In this document: positions 44,517 through 56,121 of the stretch, piece by piece | How positions within the stretch are numbered: position 1 is the first letter of the stretch | Layout: the number at the start of each line of letters is the position of its first letter | NCBI GenBank assembly: GCA_024752435.1 | Contig: CP103033.1 | Coordinates: forward strand, 62,001-126,000 | Source: Allantophomopsis cytisporea | Lineage: Eukaryota > Ascomycota > Leotiomycetes > Phacidiales > Phacidiaceae | DNA length: 64,000 bases | Direction: 5' to 3' | Position numbers and translations under genes: made by a program | The notes under the pieces: model-generated | The model's input: only the letters and a program-made list of their open reading frames with translations | The model's database searches: none | What the model was told of the DNA's origin: nothing

Positions 44517-44538
44517 GGGGTGTGGGTGTGGGTGTGGG
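44517..44538 (+). promoter_or_regulatory. G-quadruplex-type motif, GTGTGG repeat
   Basis: Four G tracts of 3-4 bases separated by TGT loops, about 320 bases upstream of the H+-ATPase start, on the template strand of that gene. Confidence 0.6.
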
Positions 44539-44566
44539 TGTATGGTACCTTGATGGGATGTTCGAT

Positions 44567-44595
44567 GGGAGGGGGGGGGAGAGGGGAGGTCTGGG
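44567..44595 (+). promoter_or_regulatory. Second G-quadruplex-type motif
   Basis: G tracts of 3, 9, 4 and 3 bases with loops of 1, 3 and 6 bases, about 370 bases upstream of the H+-ATPase start. Confidence 0.55.
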
Positions 44596-44953
44596 AGTTT
44601 GGTGGTAAGTTTGGGAGTCAAGTCTTGGAGTTTCTCTCTCTCACTCCCTCACTCTCTCTCATCCCGAAACCCACGATGGGAGCGAGAGTCTTTCCTTTCC
44701 ATGGTGGGACTACTCCGTAGAGTACCTTAGTAAGAATCCACATTGACATGCACGCCCATTTCCCCCCCTCCATTCATACACGCCCCCTCTTTGCTCAGAG
44801 TGTTTGACAGCCACAACAAATTCCTTGTCTGGGAGTCCGTGTCTACATCTGGATTGAGATACTACGATTACTACGACGTAGGGGAGTAGGATTAGTCTTC
44901 ATCGGGGGTGTACATTGATGAGGGTGTGGGTGGATCCAAATCTATTAGTCTAT

Positions 44954-44965
44954 GGGGGGGGGGGG
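44954..44965. repeat. 12-bp G run
   Basis: A second homopolymer of the same length and strand as the one at 44340. Confidence 0.9.
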
Positions 44966-45455
44966 AATGATTGAGTGTGTAAGTGTTGTGAGTGGGGTGT
45001 AGAAGGGGAGTTGAGAAAGAGAGCGAGCGAGAGAGAGAGAGAAGGGGAGAACTACCCGGAGGAAGTATCCATCCATCATAATCCTAATCATAATCATACC
45101 TAGACTCGACTCGACTCGACTCTCGACTCGTAGGATGGATAGAGGTAAAGAGGATTCGAGTAGCTTGGACTACGGAGTTACACACGAGGTGAAGCGGCAG
45201 ACACGACACTCAAACAAAATGACAGAAATGACAGACACAACGGACACGTACTGACACTGACACTGACATGTACAACCACGTCTATCTTATGGATACGACT
45301 ACTACATCATAGAAACAATGCGGACATCTCACTTCATTCATGATGGGGGGAAAGACGGACAAGCATATTGAGTCTTTTGTTTCGCTCAATCGGTATGCTT
45401 AACGCTGTACAGTGAGGTACTTTCGATACATTGGGTGCTTTCACTTATCTCAATT

Positions 45456-45493
45456 CAATAGCAATGGCAATAGCAATAGCAATAGCAATAGCG
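45456..45493. repeat. AATAGC hexamer array
   Basis: About six tandem copies, one with a single-base variant (AATGGC). Confidence 0.9.
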
Positions 45494-45948
45494 CTCTAAC
45501 AAAGATACACCAAATAGACATGACAGATAGATAGCACATACCTTCACGATAGGCCCGCCCAGAAAGATCTACCAAGGCCTAGGAAACACTCAAGAAACAT
45601 GCCCAGAAAGGGCTCACCTCAAGGCACACACGCTCCTCTGTCGCTCAGTCAAAACTCACGCCCGACTCTTACTCTTACACGGACGGATGACCAGTGCCGC
45701 TAGACTTCAACGCCTCTTTCACCATTTTGACTTACAATACAATCCATACCCGGGCCAAGGACTCCATACTGTTGTTGTAAGTGTCTAGTAAGGACCCAGG
45801 ATGGATGTATTACCTTTTACACGACGGACGGCGGACTTGGTGCTGGGTCGCCAGATACGAAACTACGATAGTATGTGCGTAGCATTCCAAGCTCTTCTCC
45901 GCAGCTATGTATGGATGGATGTATTCCAAGGACTTACTACTTACGTTG

Positions 45949-45981
<33 letters not shown>

Positions 45982-45986
45982 GAGAG
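45949..45986. repeat. GA dinucleotide run
   Basis: Nearly pure GA repeat. Another GA-rich run lies at about 45012-45043 and a GACTC pentamer run at 45102-45130. Confidence 0.9.
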
Positions 45987-46444
45987 CTCAAGCCACCAGA
46001 CAGTCAAGTAACTCCGTACCTTACTTAGTACACAAATTCCATGTATCTCCTGTCACTTTTCGTGAGGGCCAGTAGTGCCGTGCGTTGCGAGGTGAGAGGA
46101 GCGAGACGAGACTTCGTTGTCTCCGGCTGGCAAAAAGCCGGGGCGTGTGCATAGACGGTCGACCTTACGGACAATAGCGAGAGAAAGTCCAGCAGAGGTA
46201 CAACCCTTTTCGCTTTCGCCTTACGGTGGAAGTCGCGCAGATGAATATAGCTTGCATCTAGCCCTGCGTGATCTAGTGCGCGACTTTTTATTTTGGTTAT
46301 TTGCTGTGGGCGAGCATGGACGAACGTGGGTGAGCCTGCTTGATTGTCATTATTTACCAGGGGAAGGGAAATAGATAGACGGATAGAATGGCTCTCTACG
46401 TAAGTGTAGAGATGAGGCAGTAAATACGGACAATTCAGGATTTC

Positions 46445-46477
<33 letters not shown>

Positions 46478-46478
46478 A
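46445..46478. repeat. GATT tetramer array
   Basis: About eight perfect copies. Confidence 0.9.
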
Positions 46479-47041
46479 CAGCGAGAGTGAAGGTGCGAAT
46501 GTCATTGTTCGGACAGCGGCAAGAGAGAAAAGACAGAAGAGAAAAAAGAAAAACGACCAAGCCAAATCAATCAATCAATGCAAAGCAAGATTAGGAAAAT
46601 GCTGCTCAACTCTATGCCGATTTACCGATCATTCCTGCAGTCAGATAGGTAGACTTACCTCTGCAGTCAAAGTTGCTAGTTAGAAATGGCACGGTATTCA
46701 ACTTTCCACCACCAAACAAAAACAACACCATGCGATGCGATACTTTTACCACTCAACGCAAAGACGGCCGAAGGGACGACACCACCTCCATGAAGGATAG
46801 AGAGAAGTCAAAGAGACAGAGCGAGGCTCCCTCACTCACTCTAGAACGAACTCTAGAAACACCAAGTGCCTCCTCGGCTCAAACTCTCGCGGCGCCTTAT
46901 TTTCGAGCCTCTGATCGACTCTGTGACACTTCAGAAGCCGCTCAGTCCAGGCACAGAGTTCAGCTCATACATAGCTCATAGTACATAGAATAGCACACAG
47001 CACACACACAAACACAACCACAGTCAGCGAGAGAAAGAGAG

Positions 47042-47076
47042 CGAGACGAGACAAGACGAGACGAGACGAGACGAGC
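47042..47076. repeat. GACGA pentamer array
   Basis: Seven copies, one with a G-to-A change. Confidence 0.85.
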
Positions 47077-47546
47077 CTCTCATTGCCGCGCGCAGGATTT
47101 GTTAATTTACTTCACCACCAACATAGCCTTTCCTTAGATTTCCTTGGTATTACGATCTGGCCGCAAATCCTATTGTAATCAGCAGAGAAAGGAATGAAAA
47201 TTCTGCTCCGTTTCCCTTCCTTTCTTCCCTACACCTACACCTACACCTGCAAACTCAGTCTGTACGTACTGTACCTCGAATAGAGCAAGTATGCAGTAGT
47301 AGTATATGGGGATTGCGAAGGCCGAATTGCGAACTGCATTCACAAGGCCTTGGCTGAAATTCGCACGGGTGCTCGGCGCATCCCAATACCCTCCCGCCAA
47401 TTCCTCGTCAAGAATGGCCAATTTTACAAGGAGGGACGGACTCTTCTATTCTAATTTCATTGCCAATTGCCAATTCCCGTTGTCGGTTCTGGCTTTGCGG
47501 TCCTTGAACTCTGCCCTGCCCTGCCTTGCCCTGTCCTGTATACCTT

Positions 47547-47592
47547 GATGAGGATGATGATGATGATGATGATGATGACGATGATAATGATG
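47547..47592. repeat. ATG trinucleotide array
   Basis: About fifteen copies with a few single-base changes near the ends. Confidence 0.9.
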
Positions 47593-48396
47593 GCACTTTG
47601 TTCGCGGGACTTGTTAGTTGAAGTTTGGGTAAATGCGAATTGGGCATATCCACCAATTGGACGGTCGTCCGTCTCGTACGAAGCATGCGGAGGACCTTCA
47701 ACAGTGAGTGAGGGAGGTGATAAGATTGAGATGGATGATTAGTGAATGAACATCACTGGTAGAATAGAATAGAGTTGAAAATTTCATCAGCGCCACTATT
47801 CTCTCTACATACCTTATCCTATGCTATGCTATGCTCTCCTACAGTATCGAGCTGGACGAACATCAATAGCCCACAAGGCAAATCCAACGCCCACCCATCC
47901 GCATCACAAAGCTCATAACCCGCCCGCATCTATCAAATTCCAAACTACTCCACAATCCCACGTATCACAGTATCACAGTACCCAAGCCAATTTCAACACA
48001 CCTACCCAAACACGATAGATAGAATAAACCAACAAAACGCACAGAGGTATCACGAAATTGGAGCGCCCCGATAGCGTCGCAGTGCCGCAAACAATAAGAT
48101 GGGGAATAATACATACGTGCGCGGACATAGTTGCATGGTGGTGGTAGGTAGTGAATTAGTGCGTGGGTGAGTGAGAGAGAGTTGAAAGGCACAAGCGCCA
48201 CAAGTACCAGTCAAGCCCCCAAAAGTGCAGCCGGATTGCCCTGGAGCGCCCTGGACCGGACCAGCTGGACTCTGACATTTCGCGCGGGCGTGCTTGTTTG
48301 GGGGGAGATTGGCGGCACGGCTGCTGTCCGTCGCGCGGCTTTGATGGACGTCGGCTTTTGGGCATGATGGTGTTTGTTTACTGTAGTATACGGTAA

Positions 48397-48397
<1 letters not shown>

Positions 48398-48434
<37 letters not shown>
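48398..48434. repeat. AGT trinucleotide array
   Basis: Twelve perfect copies. Confidence 0.9.
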
Positions 48435-48719
48435 ATTGTTATTTCACACTCTCACTTCCTCACCACACGCTCGGCTTTGATATTGGGTATGACGATTGCA
48501 AGGTGAGGCATCTGGTTCTTGGCTGCGGTATGAGGGGTTGAGATTCTGGGGTTCATTTGTTTCTTTGGCCCTTTTCCACGATGCTCTTTGATTCTTACGG
48601 GCTTTTTGGTATGGGTTTTACCCCGTACTCGTGACGCTGTTTTTCAGAGCCAAGATAACCGGCCGATTCACGCGTAGGGCCCATGGTGTATGTATGGTGT
48701 ATCGTGAGATGTGATGGAC

Positions 48720-48745
48720 AGTGAGTGAGTGAGTGAGTGAGTGAG
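48720..48745. repeat. GTGA tetramer array
   Basis: Six perfect copies. Confidence 0.9.
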
Positions 48746-51074
48746 ATGCAGGAGGAACAGCGATCAAGGTGCTTCCACGGCTTCCAAGCCTTTTCGACGA
48801 GGCGGACGCGCTGATCAGGGTGAAGGCGTGGTTATCAAACATGAACAGCGCAGTGACTGTCGAAAGAGTAGAAAGGATTTGTGTGCTTGGGGGCGCTGTA
48901 TGAATGAACGAATATTGTGTGACCTTGACTTTTTGCTCCTAAGCTTCAAGTTCCAAGGTGAACCCTCGACGCCTCTGTCAATCTGTACCGCATTCGGGAT
49001 TCTCTATCAAACAGATGATATATTTACGGAGTATTCTGTTGCTCTTGGCGGTCTTGGTGAATCGTGGAGCTGCGTTGCTGATGATGGACTGGCACTGACT
49101 GGGTGTGCGTTGCGGCGATGGAGAAACCTCCAAGATAAGGCCAAGAGATACTTGTGAAATGAGAGAGTGGCGGTTGATATGAATAGATTTTTGGAGATGT
49201 GAATATCGCAGAGATCATCAGATTTGGTGATGATGGACAGAGGGAATATAGAATGCCCAGATGGAAGAGGTTTCATCCATCAAATTCATTTTACAATTGT
49301 GAGGCTGGAAGGTGGAGGAGAGAATGCCCAGGCGGAAGAGTCTCTACCCATCAATCTCAATTTACAACTCCAAGATGTTCAATATTGTAATCCATAATCC
49401 AACCCAATATCACGCATCGTCATCTACAAATCTTCACGAATAAGCAAAGAACCACCAAACTAACCGTCTAAATCCATAAGTCTAGAGAGATCAGCAAATC
49501 TATCAAACATCCCTCCATCCTCACACACAAATCCACCAAATCCCACTCAAAAGAGTGGCCCTCCATATGGCATTCCCATCCACGCACACACACATCGATC
49601 CTCTCTGCTCACTCCGATTGCTCATATTTTTCCCGCTTTAGACCTACAATTCCACGAGCATCAGAATTCAAAGTCCATCACATAATCACCCACGATACCC
49701 AAGCATTTACCAATTCACATCTCGCCCATCTCCATATCATGCAACTCCCTTCTCATCCCCCATCCTCATCTCAATCATTCCCCTTAACTAAACCCAGGCA
49801 CAGAGACATCCATCCCCAACTCTCGCCACAGCTGCCTCGATAACGCGCCCTCGCCCTTGACCTACCTACCTGCTTACCTGCCTGTACGCCGACCTCGTCT
49901 CGACGAATTGGGATCGAATTACCCTTGTGCGCGCGCTACCCTTGCGTTCGCGACCCATTTAGAGAATACAAGCATTGGGAATGACATAAGTGGAGCTCTA
50001 CATCGGGAGGTTTGTGACGGGGATGGAGGAGATGGGTAGGGAATGAGATTGATTGATTGATTCATTGATTGCTTGGGTTGATACAGTGATAGCGATGACA
50101 AGGCGGAGAATAAGAGAAATGGGTAATGGAGTGGCGAATTGGCGAATTGGCGATGATTGAGATGGGGATTGAATGGAGGTATGTCGCGATATCCTACGAT
50201 GGAGGATGAAGGGACGCGAGGACAACGCGAAAAAACTACACGGTATGCGATGGAATGAGAGGTGAAGTGTGACAGGCGTAGAGTTCAGCGGGCAGAGTTC
50301 AGCCGCATCAGCCTCCCTCGTCGTCGCACAAGATCGAATCCTCGTCGCGGCATTATTTGCTGTGTATTGCTTGCGTCTGTCTGTCTGTCTGTCTGCAATT
50401 CATCCATCCACTCATTCATTCAATCTGCATGCATTCATTAATCACCAGCCCGCTCATTTGACAAGTGCCGAGGTCCAGAACGGCATCCAATTGCAACGAT
50501 CATCTTTACCAGGCCAGACAAAAACACCGCAGAGAGAGAGAGAGAGCTTGCCGGAGAGCTCACCCCGGTCATGCTTGACCTCATTATCAGGGCCCTCCCA
50601 GCGGCCTTTCTCTGGCTTGATGGTGTTGCCCCACGTAGCTTACCCCACCTCTAAGATTACCGTGTCGTGTGCGCTGCTGTTTTCTGTGTGAGTTGCTGGA
50701 TAGATAGACTACGCTTTACAGATGTGGGATGAATGAAGGAAAGGGTCAGGTAGAATTTGGCATAAGTCTATTTCTATGAATAGGCTGTCGTTGGTATTTC
50801 ATTTGTGCTTAGGAGCATTTGCTTCGAGGGTGATGTGCATGACATTGAGATTGAGATAAGATGAGGGCGCTTTGTCGGTGTAGTTTTTTTTGGACGTTAT
50901 CAATAGGGAGTCGAGTCTATGCAGAAGCATTGAAGAAGCTTTTCTGTTCGTATTGTGGCCTTAAGTTTCTGTGTGCCGTGTAGGGGCGAGCGGGTTATTT
51001 GGTGGTGATTGAGGGGCGAATTTGGAAGTTGAGTTGGTGATGCGGTGAGGTCAAGGGGAAGGGGAAAGGGAGGA

Positions 51075-51127
51075 GATGGATGGGATGGGATGGGATGGGA
51101 TGGGATGGGATGGGATGGGATGGGATG
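51075..51127. repeat. GGGAT pentamer array
   Basis: About ten perfect copies. A shorter block with the same unit occurs at about 54806-54826. Confidence 0.9.
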
Positions 51128-51197
51128 AGATGAAGATGAGAAAGTGAACGGTGAAGAAAGATATGGGGTGTTGTGCAGAGGAAGGTATTGATTGTAC

Positions 51198-51224
51198 TAT
51201 GTATGTATGTATGTATGTATGTAT
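51198..51224. repeat. GTAT tetramer array
   Basis: Six to seven perfect copies. A CATA run of the complementary type lies at 55274-55297. Confidence 0.9.
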
Positions 51225-51603
51225 GGTTCATAAGTTGACGATATTGTGAACGAGACATGCAGAGTTGGTTGTATTGCATTGTACTCGGTGCATGCAGTTG
51301 TCCGCACAGAATACGGGATCTGGTCCACGAGTAAACATGGCACCAAGGTCAGCGACAGCACAGCGACGACGAGGATAAATGATAAATGCATATTATTTCC
51401 ACGCAGAACCTGCACAAACAAGCAAGTAACGTATCCAAGTATCACGCATCAAGAATCGCGCGTGCATCAAGCAGTGCAAGACCCTCCAAGAACGGCAAAG
51501 TATATTCGGTCGTAACGGCGGAACGAGACCGTCGTCGGAGAGGCAGAAACAATTGAAATCAATTACGGCCGATCTCTGGCAATATCGTCGTGCATCCGAG
51601 TGC

Positions 51604-51649
51604 CAGTGGAAGTGGAAGTGGAAGTGCAAGTGCAAGTGCAAGTGCAAAG
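51604..51649. repeat. GTGGAA then GTGCAA hexamer array
   Basis: Three copies of one hexamer followed by four copies of a one-base variant, so the variant has itself been amplified. Confidence 0.9.
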
Positions 51650-51870
51650 AAGCGCCATCTACCGTTGCCTCCGTCAATTCCACTATGAGGCATTTTCAAG
51701 CTTCGCGAAACAACCAACAATAACAAACCTCATCGTGTCCATCGTGTCCATCCTCTGCCCTGCGTCCACAACACTCGCCTCGCACATACTGTACATCCAT
51801 ACAGACACCTCCACCGTGGAGAGCGTGTGCCACAATCACAGCACACCACAGCACAGCAGAGCTCAAGCCC

Positions 51871-51895
51871 AAAACAAAACAAAACAAAACAAAAC
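51871..51895. repeat. AAAAC pentamer array
   Basis: Five perfect copies. Confidence 0.9.
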
Positions 51896-51941
51896 CCACG
51901 GGCATGAAATAACAGTCCCGCTAGAACCCACCCCCGCCGAC

Positions 51942-51974
<33 letters not shown>

Positions 51975-51988
51975 TTGAACCTGAGCCC
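51942..51988. repeat. CCTGAG hexamer array
   Basis: About eight copies, the last two with single changes. Confidence 0.9.
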
Positions 51989-52515
51989 TCACAACAGATA
52001 ATCCCCCGTCAAGAAGAAAAACCCTGCTAGCACCAACCATGTAATTCACCGATCACCCAAGTCCCCGGCCACGCTAGATTACAAGCGGCAGTCCGACATG
52101 GAGGCTCAACGACCAGCGACGAATGAGCGGTGCATGAATGCGCGCCGCTGTCATTGCGCACCGACATCGTGCCTGACTAGCCGCTTTGCCGCACGAAAGC
52201 AACCCCGGTCTGGTTCGCCCTTCGAAAGCCAGCGGACTGGCTGGCGGCGTGAGGGATGGAGAGAAGCACGATGGCGCTTGGATGCTTGTGGCTTAGTGTG
52301 GCTGTGGTCGGGAATCGGCATGGCAAATGAGAGGGTGGATGATGGCGACGAGCGAATACTGAGGCTCTCTCGATTGGAGATGGTCACCGTCGTTGGTCGG
52401 GGATGTCTTGGTGATGGGATCCCTTCCTGGTTGATGAACGTGGGTAATGAGAATACGGAGTACATAGTCACATACGGTTGGATTTGATTGAGTTACTACA
52501 GTATGTGCTCTACGG

Positions 52516-52617
52516 ACACAGACACAGACACAGACACAGACACAGACAACAGACAACAGACAACAGACAACAGACAACAGACAACAGACAACAGACAACA
52601 GACAACAGACAACAGAC
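52516..52617. repeat. Compound array: ACAGAC hexamer then ACAGACA heptamer
   Basis: About five hexamer copies run directly into about ten heptamer copies that differ by one inserted A, making roughly 100 bp of uninterrupted repeat. Confidence 0.92.
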
Positions 52618-53350
52618 GTGCCCTCGGACGTGTTTGTATCAAGAACGCGGCGCGAGCGAGCGAGAGAGAGAGAGAGAGAGAGCGAACATGCATCGAAACG
52701 TCGAACCTTTCATTGTTCAACCGTGCCCTCGAGCATTCCATCATCCATCATCTTGTTTTGCGACTTTGGCACTCTGTTTCGGAAATTGGCACCCCCACAC
52801 GCACAGTGTGTGTTTCTTTCGCACTTGTCCATCAAACCATTGACATCAAAATCCATTCCTCTACACAGTACTACTCTACCGAAGTAAACTCATCATCTAG
52901 CCCCCGTCCAGTCGAGTGAAGTCCATCTAGTCAAACCAACATGTACGCATTTAGAGACAACAAGACCAGCACCAAGCGCAGAAAAGAAAAGAAAAAAAAG
53001 GTAAGAAACGTTGGTGCTTGTTTGTCTCGTCTCGAAGTCTCAACAGCGCCCGCCGGTGTTGGTGCTTGCGTATGTATTGTACGGGGAAGGGAGATTGATT
53101 GAGGGGCGACGATGGCGAATAGACCAGATACCATCCTGAGGACGAGACCGAAGGACGATAACCAATTGTTTTATTTTGTTGCCTGAGCCCATGCCCATAA
53201 CTCTAGGTACGATTGCGGCGAGACTTTGACTTCACTTGACTTTTCAAAACTGTGGATAGGAAATAAGGTGGCCAGCCTTGCCCTGCCCTGACTTAACTTA
53301 CCCCATTCTCATCATCAATGCCTTCGTTTTGAATTCCGATGCTTGCGCAT

Positions 53351-53380
53351 TGGATGGATGGATGGATGGATGGATGGATC
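53351..53380. repeat. GGAT tetramer array
   Basis: Seven perfect copies. Confidence 0.9.
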
Positions 53381-53605
53381 TGATGAAAAGACCCTGAAGG
53401 GCTTAAAGGAGATGAGCGGTGTCAGAATTTCCTTGCGGAGTTTAGACACTGCGCAATCTTGCACCGCTTTCCACAGCTCGCCCTACGAGAATAAGGTTAC
53501 GATGACGATGATGATGCCGTTGATGCGAAAGAAAGGGAAAAAACGCAGGGTCTGTATGGGAAGGTTGGGCTTGGGGGAGGAGGGGCTATTTTTGGGCGGG
53601 CTGAG

Positions 53606-53637
53606 GTGCCAGTGCCAGTGCCAGTGCCAGTGCCAGA
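53606..53637. repeat. GTGCCA hexamer array
   Basis: Five perfect copies. Confidence 0.9.
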
Positions 53638-54029
53638 CAACCGATGGGGTTGGATGTCGTGTGCTGTCACTCACAATAACAATCATCACAGCATACAGTC
53701 TGTCATTCGTCGAAAGCGGCATTGATACTCCTCGCTCTCTATCTTTTTCTCTCCGGTTTAATCCCAACCCACATGAACAGCTGCAACCGTTGATGGGAAA
53801 TGAAGTTCCTGCAGTTTAAGTGGTTCGTGCCAACTCCGAGCGGCCAGTAAATTTAGTTTTAGAAAGGAAAAGAAAAGAACCAAGAAGGGAGTCCATCATC
53901 ACAAATTTCGGGCTGAAAAATAAAAATGCCTACTGTAGTCTATGTGGTTATTTTTGCATTGCGTCGTCGGCTTCGGCTCCGTAATTACTGTCAAAAAGGA
54001 AAGGGAGTCTAGTGATTCTATTCTCCTCT

Positions 54030-54042
54030 TACGTAGTACGTA
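54030..54042. repeat. TACGTAGTACGTA, arm 1 of a distant inverted pair
   Basis: A 13-base near-palindrome whose reverse complement occurs at 54293-54305. Confidence 0.75.
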
Positions 54043-54079
54043 AGTATGTAGCCCTCCAATCTTTCCACGCAGTGGACAA

Positions 54080-54080
<1 letters not shown>

Positions 54081-54113
<33 letters not shown>
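54081..54113. repeat. GCCA tetramer array
   Basis: Eight perfect copies. Confidence 0.9.
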
Positions 54114-54115
<2 letters not shown>

Positions 54116-54292
54116 TACGTATCCGATTTGCCGCGCGCAGAAGATGAAAGAAGCATTCCTTTCTCTACTAGGAAGTAATCCAAGGAGATAGAATCATCAA
54201 TTTCTCCGTAGTGATGTGATGATGTGGTATTGTTGCTTGCCGAGTGCCACTTTCAATATTACTCCCCCCCAAGTGTAATCTATTGTAGGCGC

Positions 54293-54305
54293 TACGTACT
54301 ACGTA
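54293..54305. repeat. TACGTACTACGTA, arm 2 of a distant inverted pair
   Basis: Exact reverse complement of 54030-54042. Confidence 0.75.
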
Positions 54306-54333
54306 CAAAACCTCGGTCGGGTTCGGCACCACT

Positions 54334-54371
54334 CGACATCGATATCGACATCGACATCGACATCGACATCC
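54334..54371. repeat. CATCGA hexamer array
   Basis: Six copies, one with a C-to-T change. Confidence 0.9.
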
Positions 54372-54951
54372 AATCGCACCCAAAATAAAGACGTCGAGAT
54401 ACATAAATCCCTCGGCCAGTGCGCGGCTTTCCGGCGTGCGGTATCCGGCCCGGTATCGGCTATGTCGGTCTGTGTGGGTATGCGACCGTTCAATCGAGAT
54501 CAGTGATTTCTGTGATGCCCACCCGCCCGTTCTATTCCCTCGACACTCACTCACTGCACTTACTCGATATCACGGCGCACGGATACAAACACACGCAAGT
54601 ATTCCCAGCACCCAACCCAAACTGATAAATCCCGCAGTCTACAGACTGGAGAGTGTAGAGTGTAGAGTGTAGACGGACATCAAACACGCCTCCCCCAGAT
54701 CCTTCGGCCCCCCGTGCCGTACAGGAGTTTCATATCCCATCGCGAAGTTTCAATGAATCTGGTCGTGGATTCGGCCTGCGCTGGGCTGGGCTGGGCTAGG
54801 GGAGGGGATGGGATGGGATGGGATGGGGACGGGGACTGGGACGGGAGGATTGATGAACGGGCTTGCGTGAGTGTGATTCCTGCGGGCTTTGAAACTTGTG
54901 ATGGGGGATTCGGTTTGTGAGGGTATTATGTGTGTAGGTGCGGTGTAGGTA

Positions 54952-54985
54952 CTATGTAGGTGCTATGTAGGTGCTATGTAGGTGC
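54952..54985. repeat. TATGTAGGTGC 11-bp array
   Basis: Three perfect copies with a decayed copy just upstream. Confidence 0.85.
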
Positions 54986-55642
54986 TTTTCACGGTACTAC
55001 CTTTGTGGACTTTTCCCCGGGTTGAGCGCTTCGTGATATTGGGACCGGGACTGGGACCGGGACGGTGGGTGGGCTTGTGCGGGTGGTTGGGGTTTTAAGT
55101 ATGTGATATCTGATATCTGATGCATTCGTTAATATTGTTATGGGTGAGGTATATACACGGGAGAGATGTTTGATGGAGAGGTAGAGGTGGTGATGGTTGT
55201 TTGTATGAGATTGTACGACAACGACAGATAGATAGATACCTATGTACTCATTGTACCACAGTAACATGCATAGGTACATACATACATACATACATACTCT
55301 ACCCATTTCGGTAATCGGTCACGCGATGAATACAAGAGCCGAGGTGGGTAGCCAATTCAGATGAGTGTATATTTTGAATCGAATCTATATTCTACTACTA
55401 CTATGGTACATACATGCATACATAATAGATTCACACATTCAGATATATCAAACGTCACCCGTGCACTATCCGCCCGACCATCCTCCATACAAACATACAT
55501 ACCCGTAAATATGTATCCCCTAGACCAAGTCCAAGTTCAAGTCCCACCGTACTGAATAATAGCCTCCATCCCATTCACTCCAGTTCCGATCCATCGACAT
55601 TCAAGTCAAAGTCTGGAGCAGTCTGGTCGAGTAGAGTTATGA

Positions 55643-55696
55643 TCCTCCTCCCTCCTCCCTCCTCCCTCCTCCCTCCTCCCTCCTCCCTCCTCCCTC
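55643..55696. repeat. CTCCTCC heptamer array
   Basis: About seven and a half perfect copies, pyrimidine only on the plus strand. Confidence 0.92.
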
Positions 55697-55915
55697 ATAC
55701 TACCCATTCACTACTACCACTACCACCACCTCCATCAACCCAGCGAAAAAAGGCCGAGAAGGTCCCTCGTTCTCTCATCGTTCCCCCACAAAACGCTGTG
55801 TGTGTGGGTGGGGAGTGCACGGGGCATGACCTGGTATGGGCTTTGCTGGTAAGTACATAATAAGGCAGGTTTCAATGAGGCATTTTATTTTGGCGAGTTG
55901 ATAGTGAGTGAGTGG

Positions 55916-55949
<34 letters not shown>

Positions 55950-55950
55950 A
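55916..55950. repeat. GAGAGT hexamer array
   Basis: About five copies. A CTCTCA array (the reverse complement) lies at about 57114-57144. Confidence 0.9.
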
Positions 55951-56090
55951 CTGAGGGGCGGGTGTTTGTGGGATGTGGATGGCATGGGGGTGTGATGTGA
56001 TGGGTTGTGACATGGGGCATTTGTATGTGTGTACCGTAAGTAGGATGTAGGGATGTATGAGTGGGAGATGTATGAATAGGGAATGGGAAT

Positions 56091-56121
56091 GGCATTGGCA
56101 TTGGCATTGGCATTGGCATTG
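56091..56121. repeat. GGCATT hexamer array
   Basis: Five perfect copies. Confidence 0.9.

Noticed and set aside
52478..52919. Open frames of about 120-140 codons with TDTDTD/NRQQTTD or RHRHRHR repeats
   Set aside because: Direct translations of the ACAGAC/ACAGACA microsatellite.
54077..55300. CRISPR-like array
   Set aside because: The repeats are contiguous simple tandem repeats without unique spacers, and the sequence is eukaryotic.
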